Assembly (NCBI GenBank): GCA_937958075.1
Contig: CALFFB010000197.1
Location: forward strand, 1-18,669
Length of the DNA stretch: 18,669 nucleotides
Reading direction: 5' to 3'
Source: an uncultured Geobacteraceae bacterium
GTDB lineage: Bacteria > Desulfobacterota > Desulfuromonadia > Desulfuromonadales > Geopsychrobacteraceae
Shown here: in pieces, positions 5,537-11,637 of the stretch
Layout of the letters: the number at the start of each line of letters is the position of its first letter
How positions within the stretch are numbered: the first letter of the stretch is position 1
Program-made: the position numbers and the translations under genes
The notes under the pieces: model-generated
The model's input: only the letters and a program-made list of their open reading frames with translations
Database searches by the model: none
Told to the model about the DNA's origin: nothing

Positions 5537-6802
5537 ATGGATATCCTGGCTTTGAACTGCGGCAGCTCATCGGTGAAGTACCAGCTTTTTGACTGGCAGC
5601 GTAAAGAAGTGATCGCCAAGGGGATGGTCGAGCGCGTCACTATAGGTGACTCCTATATCATCCATGAGGTTCCCGGACGGGAGACCTATCGCGAAGAGTA
5701 CGAATGTCCGGATCACAAAACGGCGGTTCACCTGATTGTCAAAACCCTTTCCAGTACCGACTACGGAGTGGTCGAGGACATGAGCCGGATTTCCGCCGTC
5801 GGCCATCGCGTTGTGCATGGCGGCGAAAAATTCACCTGCTCAGTTCGCATCGACGATTACGTGCTTGAGGCCATCAAAGAAGTCCAGCACCTGGCACCTC
5901 TCCACAACCCTCCGAACATTTCCGGCATTGAAGCCGCCCAGGCCGTGCTCCCCGAGGTGCCGCATATTGCCATTTTCGACACCGCCTTTCATCAGACCAT
6001 GCCGGAGCATGCCTATACTTACGCCGTGCCCCAGCAATGGTACAGCGAGCATGGTGTTCGCCGGTACGGCTTTCACGGCACCAGTCACCTCTATGTCTCC
6101 AAGCGGGCGGCCGTACTCCTCGGCAAAAAACCGGAGGAAACCAATATCGTTACCATGCATATCGGCAACGGCGTCTCCCACACGGCCATCAAAAACGGTA
6201 TCTCTGTAGACACCTCCATGGGCCTGACCCCATTGGAAGGGGCCGTCATGGGCACCCGCTGCGGCGATATTGACCCGGCCATCCCGGCCTTTATCATGGA
6301 ACGTGAAAGCCTGAGCCCGAAAGAGATCGACAGTATTCTCAATAAAAAATCAGGGATTCTCGGCATTACCGGTGAATTTACCGATCGGCGTGATGTCATC
6401 GAGGCAGCCGACGCCGGCAACGACCGCTGTCGTCTGGCCCTCGACATCGAAGCCTACCGCCTGAAAAAATATATCGGTTCCTACTGTGCCGCCATCGGCC
6501 GACTGGACGCGGTGGTTTTTACCGCTGGAGTCGGGGAGATGGGCTGGCTGATCCGGGAAAAGGCGCTGGAAAACCTCGAACATATGGGGATCAAGCTGGA
6601 CCGCGAAAAAAATCGCAACACCATGACCCGCAAACAGGAAACGATGATCTCCACCGCCGATTCACCGGTGAAGGTATTTGTCATTCCCACGGATGAGGAG
6701 CTGGTCTTTACCGAAGATGTCGTCGCCATTCTCGAAGGCACCTACACCGACCACATGAATTTCAGCTACTCTTTTGCGCAAAGCAGTTTTCAGCGGAAAT
6801 AA
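5537..6802 (+). CDS. ackA: Acetate kinase
   Basis: This 421-aa cytoplasmic enzyme interconverts acetate plus ATP with acetyl phosphate plus ADP. It carries NCGSSSVKY at the N-terminus (7-15), R91 in GHRVVHGG, D148 in IFDTAFH, H180 in RRYGFHGTSH, and the phosphate/nucleotide segment with SVDTSMGLTPLEG and R241 in MGTRCGDIDP. These match the numbering of the well-studied Methanosarcina enzyme. PTDEE near 384-388 holds the Mg-binding glutamate. It is slightly long (about 400 is usual) because of a Phe/Ser-rich C-terminal tail. The nucleotide motif reads FTAGVGEMG, where GGIGEN is usual. The start has AGGAG about 7 nt upstream. No phosphotransacetylase gene is adjacent. Confidence 0.95.
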   Translation: MDILALNCGSSSVKYQLFDWQRKEVIAKGMVERVTIGDSYIIHEVPGRETYREEYECPDHKTAVHLIVKTLSSTDYGVVEDMSRISAVGHRVVHGGEKFTCSVRIDDYVLEAIKEVQHLAPLHNPPNISGIEAAQAVLPEVPHIAIFDTAFHQTMPEHAYTYAVPQQWYSEHGVRRYGFHGTSHLYVSKRAAVLLGKKPEETNIVTMHIGNGVSHTAIKNGISVDTSMGLTPLEGAVMGTRCGDIDPAIPAFIMERESLSPKEIDSILNKKSGILGITGEFTDRRDVIEAADAGNDRCRLALDIEAYRLKKYIGSYCAAIGRLDAVVFTAGVGEMGWLIREKALENLEHMGIKLDREKNRNTMTRKQETMISTADSPVKVFVIPTDEELVFTEDVVAILEGTYTDHMNFSYSFAQSSFQRK

Positions 6803-6815
6803 AATCCTTTAATAT

Positions 6816-6851
6816 GGGCACTGGTCGCCGGTGTGCAGACGACCAGTGCCC
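6816..6851. terminator. Perfect 12-bp hairpin after acetate kinase
   Basis: GGGCACTGGTCG (6816-6827) pairs perfectly with its complement at 6840-6851 across a 12-nt loop, starting 13 nt after the ackA stop. On the plus strand no T run follows (CCGCCAGAAAA), so it is not a textbook terminator. It may still stabilise the ackA 3' end or reduce read-through into the cyclase gene 76 bp further on. Confidence 0.5.
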
Positions 6852-6927
6852 CCGCCAGAAAATTCCGGTTCCGGGCGCGATCGGTTGGAGGGGTACAGGA
6901 CGTTGATTATCCAACCAAGGACAGGCT

Positions 6928-7986
6928 ATGGCCACGGACACATCAGACCTGCAGACGCAGCTGGAGCAGCTGCGCGAAGAGAACAAGCAGCTGCAACAAC
7001 ACATCGGCAACCTGCAGCAGGAACAGCAGTCCATCGAAACCCTCATCGCCGACGCCAACAACAAGCAGATCAAAGCTGAAATCAACGCCATGGAACTTGA
7101 GGAAATCTTTTCTTCGGTTTCCGATCCCATCTGGTCGATCCGCGACGATGGCATTATCATTCGCGCCAATGAGGCCATGCTCAAACTCCTGGACAAACCT
7201 CAGGAAGAGGTTGTCGGCCACCTGTGCAGCGATCTCCTTGATTATTCCTTATGTCACGCCGAGTCCTGCCCCCTTGGGGTCGGAAAGTCCCTGGTACGAC
7301 AGGAATATGACATCCGGATGGAGACGGACGACCCACAGCATCCGCATTACTTCATCATCAGCGCCGCCCCCCTGACCACCATTGTCGGTACCCGCGCTGT
7401 GGTTGTCCATTTCAAGGACATCACCCCCCGCAAGGAAGCGGAAAACCAGCTGGCGCAACTCAACCAGACCCTCACGGAGATGGCCCGCATTGATGGCCTG
7501 ACGGGCATTGCCAACCGCCGCTTTTTTGATGAGTTTCTCGACAAGGAGTGGCGCCGCCTGCTGCGCGAGGGGAACCGGCACTTTTCCCTGATTCTGGCGG
7601 ATATCGACTATTTCAAGAAATACAACGACCATTACGGGCATCAGGCGGGGGACGACACCCTGATCAAGGTTGCCCAGGCTCTTAAAGGTGCGGTCATGCG
7701 GCCACCGGATCTGGCGGCGCGCTACGGCGGAGAGGAGTTTGCCATCCTGCTGCCGGAGGTCAATATCGATGGGGCCAGAACCGTTGGCGAGCGTATTCTG
7801 AAGGTTATCTCCGAACTCAAGCTGGAGCACTGCCAGTCCGAGATTGCCGACCACGTAACCCTGAGCATGGGTGCCGCCTGTCTGACCCCCTCAGCAACCA
7901 CCTCACAGGAACAACTCATCCATCTCGCCGACAAGGCCCTGTACCTGGCCAAGAAAAACGGCAGGAACAATCTGACTCTGGCCTGA
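6928..7986 (+). CDS. PAS-GGDEF diguanylate cyclase
   Basis: The 352-aa protein makes c-di-GMP from two GTP. A Gln/Leu/Glu-rich N-terminal coiled coil (about 8-58) precedes a PAS domain (about 58-170) containing two cysteines (C109 and C114, CHAESC). A signalling helix links this to a GGDEF domain (about 185-352) with the motif GGEEF (267-271), DIDYFKKYND for Mg/GTP binding, and an RxxD inhibitory site (R258-P-P-D261) exactly five residues before GGEEF. It has no membrane helix or signal peptide, so it should be a cytoplasmic sensor dimerising through the coil. Start: ATG after AAGGACAGG. It may share a transcript with ackA, although a perfect hairpin lies between. The PAS ligand is unknown; the Cys pair could bind a cofactor or metal. 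Confidence 0.93.
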   Translation: MATDTSDLQTQLEQLREENKQLQQHIGNLQQEQQSIETLIADANNKQIKAEINAMELEEIFSSVSDPIWSIRDDGIIIRANEAMLKLLDKPQEEVVGHLCSDLLDYSLCHAESCPLGVGKSLVRQEYDIRMETDDPQHPHYFIISAAPLTTIVGTRAVVVHFKDITPRKEAENQLAQLNQTLTEMARIDGLTGIANRRFFDEFLDKEWRRLLREGNRHFSLILADIDYFKKYNDHYGHQAGDDTLIKVAQALKGAVMRPPDLAARYGGEEFAILLPEVNIDGARTVGERILKVISELKLEHCQSEIADHVTLSMGAACLTPSATTSQEQLIHLADKALYLAKKNGRNNLTLA

Positions 7987-8003
7987 ATCGGCCGCCTTCG
8001 CTG

Positions 8004-9185
8004 CTACCCTTCCTCATCGTCTCCACGAAACCGGCCCTCCTCTATCGCCCGCAGGTAGCGGCGCGCCCCGGCCTTCAGCTGGGCATCGGTAGAGACATCG
8101 AGTACCGCCAGAAAATAATGGTAGGCGCTGGTGGCATACCGGGGATTATGCAGCATGGCCCGGCCGGCACCATACAGTGCCCGGTCGAGGGCGGGGTCAC
8201 GCGGCCGTTCAGCAACCATACGGCGGAACAGGGTCAGGGCCCGTAAGCTCTGCCCCGACTGCAACAGATATTCACCAACCGTCAGCAGATCCTCCGACGT
8301 CAGCTCCCGGCGCTGCTCCCTGGTTTTCAGCCCGAAATAGCAGGACGCCGCCGCATCCAGCTGCCCGGCTCTGACCGTTGGACAGAACTGCTGCAAGGAG
8401 GTCAGACTTGCCATCGGTGCCATACCGTCTTCCGGTTCACGGGCAAACAGATGCTGCCGGTTGTTTCCCAGCCAGGCCACCGCCAGACCACCGAGGAACC
8501 CGCCGATATGGGCACCATGGGCAATACCACCCCCCTGATCGCCGGTCAAAACGAAGGGGAGCAGATTGTCGATAATCAGATAGAAACCAAGAATCCAGCG
8601 TGCGGGCAGGTAGATGGTGGTGACGACAATAGGAAACAGCAGCACCAGACAGCGCACGCGGTTTTTGGGAAACCACAGAAAATAACAGCCCAAGACGCCG
8701 AAAATCGCACCGGACGCGCCGATCAGCGGCACCTGTGACCCCAGGGCGAAAAGGGCAAAAAAGAGGGTCGCGACGATTCCGCACCCGACATAGACCAGCA
8801 GGTAACGCCACCAGCCCAGGCGATATTCAACATTACTGCCGAAAATATACAGAAACAGCATATTGCCGGCCAGATGCATGAAACCACCATGCAGAAACAG
8901 AGAGCTCAGCAACGTCTTCAGGGAGAAGGCCGCCGGGCGAAACCCGTGCTCAAACACAAGCAGATCGTACATGGACAGGTTGTGATAAAGTTCCCGGGCG
9001 GAGACCCTGCCGTACAGACCGTAGGTGCGCAGATAATCCAGCAGCGCCGGATCGGTCAGATCGATCTTGAGCCGGGTGGCGGGGTAGGAAATCAGAAGAA
9101 ACACGGCGATATTCACCGCCATCAGCCCCCAGGTCACATAGGGGCGAATGGGAGCTTTGGGTGTATCGGCAATCGGCAAGAACAT
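8004..9185 (-). CDS. Rhomboid-family intramembrane serine protease with C-terminal helical tail
   Basis: The 393-aa protein has a six- or seven-helix rhomboid core (about 15-240). The catalytic serine is S158 in GASGAIFG and the catalytic histidine H226 in AHIGGFLGG. The oxyanion-side motif H104-x3-N108 (HLAGN) is present, as is a conserved aromatic/Arg loop before it. These support an active protease cleaving membrane helices of unknown substrates. Residues about 250-390 form a soluble, alpha-helical, Leu/Ala/Arg-rich tail that resembles degenerate TPR repeats and could bind substrates or partners. The ATG at 9185 is preceded by AGGA. It converges with the cyclase gene (17 bp gap) and diverges from the TRIC-like gene over a 78-bp shared promoter region. 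Confidence 0.92.
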   Translation of the reverse strand: MFLPIADTPKAPIRPYVTWGLMAVNIAVFLLISYPATRLKIDLTDPALLDYLRTYGLYGRVSARELYHNLSMYDLLVFEHGFRPAAFSLKTLLSSLFLHGGFMHLAGNMLFLYIFGSNVEYRLGWWRYLLVYVGCGIVATLFFALFALGSQVPLIGASGAIFGVLGCYFLWFPKNRVRCLVLLFPIVVTTIYLPARWILGFYLIIDNLLPFVLTGDQGGGIAHGAHIGGFLGGLAVAWLGNNRQHLFAREPEDGMAPMASLTSLQQFCPTVRAGQLDAAASCYFGLKTREQRRELTSEDLLTVGEYLLQSGQSLRALTLFRRMVAERPRDPALDRALYGAGRAMLHNPRYATSAYHYFLAVLDVSTDAQLKAGARRYLRAIEEGRFRGDDEEG

Positions 9186-9263
9186 AATGATCCTGTTTTT
9201 TGGCAGGCGTTTATATTAGCATAAGGCCTCGTCCGACATAAGCTTGCATGCAGAGAGGCCCCC

Positions 9264-9881
9264 ATGACCCTGCTCTACTTTCTCGACCTGACAGGAACCA
9301 TCGCCTTTGCCGCCTCGGGAGCCTGGGTTGCCGTCAAAAAAGAGATGGACCTGTTCGGCGTGGTTGTGCTGGGCATGGTCACGGCCGTTGGCGGCGGCAC
9401 CATCCGCGATGTCCTGCTCGGGGCGCTGCCCCCCTTTTCCCTGCAGAATGAAGTTTATCTGTGGCTGCCCATGGCCACGTCCCTGCTGGTCTTTGCCCTT
9501 CATCCCTGGTTGTCAAAACTGATGCAGCCCCTGCTCTATCTCGACGCCATCGGACTGGGAACCTTTGTCGTCATCGGTACCAGCAAGGCGTTGATGCTCG
9601 GCACCGGCCCCATCGGCGCCATCCTGATGGGCATCCTCACCGGGACTGCCGGCGGGGTCATTCGTGACGTTCTGGCCAATGAAGTGCCCCTGATTCTGCG
9701 CCAGGAGATCTATGCCTCGGCCTGCGTACTCGGCGGCCTGCTCCTGGTCGTATTCCACCGGCTGCAGGCACCGCAGGCCGTTTCTCTGATCGTCGCGGCG
9801 GGGGCTGTCATCATCATTCGTATCCTGGCCATTCGCTACAACTGGTCCCTGCCGAAAGCCATCGGCAGGCCATCACAGTAA
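9264..9881 (+). CDS. TRIC-family (UPF0126) cation channel protein
   Basis: This 205-aa integral membrane protein has about seven helices and a clear internal duplication. The first half carries LDLTGTI (7-13) and VGGGTIRDVLLG (42-53). The second carries LDAIGLG (93-99) and AGGVIRDVLANEVP (129-142). The paired GGGxxRD motifs are the hallmark of bacterial homologues of trimeric intracellular cation channels, which form trimers conducting monovalent cations. Start: ATG with GAGAGG 5 nt upstream. It is the first of three plus-strand genes with small gaps (50 bp to the next) and no obvious terminator between them, so co-transcription is likely, but a shared role with the two downstream enzymes is not apparent. 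Confidence 0.9.
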   Translation: MTLLYFLDLTGTIAFAASGAWVAVKKEMDLFGVVVLGMVTAVGGGTIRDVLLGALPPFSLQNEVYLWLPMATSLLVFALHPWLSKLMQPLLYLDAIGLGTFVVIGTSKALMLGTGPIGAILMGILTGTAGGVIRDVLANEVPLILRQEIYASACVLGGLLLVVFHRLQAPQAVSLIVAAGAVIIIRILAIRYNWSLPKAIGRPSQ

Positions 9882-9931
9882 TAAACCTGATCCGTCAACC
9901 TCACTCCAGACAACACCAACAGGAGACAACC

Positions 9932-10585
9932 ATGCATCAGATTCAACTGACCACCGGTGACACCCTGGCCGCGGGAAAAATCATCGGCCTGGGAAGAAAC
10001 TACCTCGATCATATCCGCGAACTGGGCAACAGCGTTCCGGAACGGGCAGTGATTTTCTGCAAGCCGGCAAGCAGCCTGGTGGCCAACGGCGGGGTCATCG
10101 AGCTTCCCGATTTTGCCGATGAATGTCATCACGAACTGGAACTGGCGGTTCTTATCGGCACTACGGGTAAAAACATTCCCGCCGCCAGGGCCCTCCACCA
10201 TGTGGCCGGTTACGCCGTCGCCCTGGATCTGACCCTGCGTGATCTGCAGAGCGAATTGAAAAAGGCCGGACTGCCCTGGGACATTGCCAAGGGCTTTGAC
10301 ACCTCCTGCCCCCTGTCCGACTTTGTTCCGGCGCAGCAGGTCAAAAACCCCAACCACCTCGACCTGACGCTCAAGGTCAACGGTGATATCCGCCAGCAGG
10401 GGAACACCGCCCAGATGATGCGCTCTGTTGAAGAGATTATTGCCGAGATATCCCGCTACTTCACCCTGGAACCGGGCGATATTATCCTCACCGGAACGCC
10501 TTCCGGTGTGGCCGCTCTTGCCCATGGCGACAGCCTTGAAGGCACTATCGCCGAGGTCGGCACCCTGCGGGTGAAGGTCGCGTGA
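9932..10585 (+). CDS. Fumarylacetoacetate hydrolase-family protein (FAHD1-like acylpyruvase/decarboxylase)
   Basis: This 217-aa cytoplasmic enzyme is of the FAH superfamily, small single-domain type. It has GLGRNYLDH (19-27), FCKPASSL (42-49), the metal ligands E68 and E70 in HHELELAVLIG and D99 in ALDLTLRDLQ, the WDIAKGFDTSCPLSDFV segment after them, and the late GDIILTGTPSGV motif. This set fits a divalent-metal enzyme cleaving C-C bonds of acylpyruvates or decarboxylating oxaloacetate, as in FAHD1; the exact substrate cannot be told. AGGAG precedes the ATG. Its stop overlaps the next gene by GTGA, which suggests coupling to the Rossmann/DUF2520 protein. Confidence 0.9.
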   Translation: MHQIQLTTGDTLAAGKIIGLGRNYLDHIRELGNSVPERAVIFCKPASSLVANGGVIELPDFADECHHELELAVLIGTTGKNIPAARALHHVAGYAVALDLTLRDLQSELKKAGLPWDIAKGFDTSCPLSDFVPAQQVKNPNHLDLTLKVNGDIRQQGNTAQMMRSVEEIIAEISRYFTLEPGDIILTGTPSGVAALAHGDSLEGTIAEVGTLRVKVA

Positions 10586-11532
10586 CCACCCCCTTCGCCC
10601 TTGTCGGCCCCGGACGTGTCGGCTGCTCCATCAGCAAAAGGCTGGTTCAAAGGGGTTATCCCCTGACCGCCGTTGTCGGCACCTCCCTTGCCGCCACCGA
10701 AGACGCCTGCCGCTTTATCGGCTGCGACCGCCATGTCGCAACCACCGATCTAAGGGCGGCGGCCACGGCACCGCTGATTCTCCTGGCGGTGCCTGACGAT
10801 GCCATTGCGCCTGTGGCCCGGCAGCTGCAGGCACAAACGCCCCTGACGGCCGCCACTGTCCTGCTTCATTTCAGCGGTGTTCACACCGGCAGCATCATGC
10901 GCCATGGCCATTCACCGGCAGCCCTGGGCAGCCTCCATCCCCTGCTGCCCTTTGCCGATCGTCAGCTTGCCTTCACGCAGCTTCCCATTGCCTCCTTCAC
11001 GACCGAAGGGGATCAGTCGGCGGTCGCCCTGGCAACGGCTATTGTCCGGGAACTGGGCGCCAGGATCTGGGTCATCGCAGGACAGCACAAACCCCTGTAC
11101 CATGCCGCCTGCTGTATGGCCTCCAATTATCTGGTCACCCTGGTCAATGAGGCCTCCCGCATGCTGACCCGGTGCGGCGTCGCAGCCGACGAGGGCGTTG
11201 AACTGCTCACGCCACTGCTCACCGCCACCCTCAAGAATCTCGTCGATTATGGTCCACACCAGGGCCTGACCGGCCCCATTGTGCGCGGCGATACGGGCAC
11301 CATCAAGCGCCATCTGGACGCCCTGCTCCACACCGCCGCCCGGGGCGACAGCGGTCCCCTGCTCCTGTACTGCACCCTCGGCCGGCAAACGGTTGAGCTG
11401 GCGGAGGAAGCAGGGCACCTGGATGCGGACACGGCAAGGGACATTACCGCCTTATTGCGCCAGGTCGCGAGGGAGGATCAGTCGCCGGAGAGCACAGAAA
11501 AACAGAAAAAAAATCAGTTTGTCGTTGAATAA
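10582..11532 (+). CDS. Rossmann-like/DUF2520 NADP-binding protein
   Basis: The 316-aa protein has an N-terminal dinucleotide fold, GPGRVG at 9-14, with ILLAVPDD at 66-73 as in ketopantoate, prephenate and pyrroline-carboxylate reductases. A DUF2520 helical domain (about 130-290) follows, with conserved GSLHPLLPF (116-124), YHAACCMASNYLVTL (173-187) and LTGPIVRGD (229-237). The family is a putative oxidoreductase of unknown substrate. The C-terminal ~20 residues are polar and Lys-rich. The start codon is GTG, overlapping the upstream stop by 4 nt, with AAGG 5 nt before. Coupling to the FAH-family gene suggests that both act on related small 2-oxo acids; this is inference. Confidence 0.87.
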   Translation: MTTPFALVGPGRVGCSISKRLVQRGYPLTAVVGTSLAATEDACRFIGCDRHVATTDLRAAATAPLILLAVPDDAIAPVARQLQAQTPLTAATVLLHFSGVHTGSIMRHGHSPAALGSLHPLLPFADRQLAFTQLPIASFTTEGDQSAVALATAIVRELGARIWVIAGQHKPLYHAACCMASNYLVTLVNEASRMLTRCGVAADEGVELLTPLLTATLKNLVDYGPHQGLTGPIVRGDTGTIKRHLDALLHTAARGDSGPLLLYCTLGRQTVELAEEAGHLDADTARDITALLRQVAREDQSPESTEKQKKNQFVVE

Positions 11533-11552
11533 AATATTATTTCCGGTAAAAT
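11525..11552 (+). promoter_or_regulatory. Candidate promoter for the HDOD-kinase gene pair
   Basis: TTGAAT (11525-11530), a 16-bp AT-rich spacer and TAAAAT (11547-11552, five of six to consensus) overlap the last codons of the DUF2520 gene. They lie about 86 bp upstream of the HDOD-kinase ATG. The AT-rich stretch contrasts with the GC-rich surroundings. Confidence 0.45.
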
Positions 11553-11578
11553 CAACAACTTATAAACAGACAATAAGT

Positions 11579-11632
11579 GCGCAACACAACAGGATGTGGT
11601 TCTTTCTGAGCGCAACACAACAGAATGTGGTT
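11579..11632 (+). repeat. Two 23-bp direct repeats in the leader of the HDOD-kinase gene
   Basis: The sequence GCGCAACACAACAGGATGTG plus GTT (11579-11601) recurs at 11610-11632 with one change, GGA to GAA. The copies start 31 bp apart. Each can fold as AAC-ACA pairing with TGTGGTT (one bulge) around a six-base loop; in the first copy the loop is ACAGGA. This resembles the loop-exposed GGA of CsrA/RsmA RNA sites. The second copy ends 5 nt before the ATG, where the SD would be. Alternatively the repeats are DNA operators or a replication-slippage duplication. Confidence 0.7.
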
Positions 11633-11637
11633 ACGAC

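Noticed and set aside
6803..6927. Possible c-di-GMP (GEMM) riboswitch upstream of the cyclase
   Set aside because: The conserved GEMM core sequences are not present; only simple inverted repeats are seen.
11579..11632. CRISPR-like array
   Set aside because: There are only two repeats with an 8-bp gap, no further units and no cas genes.
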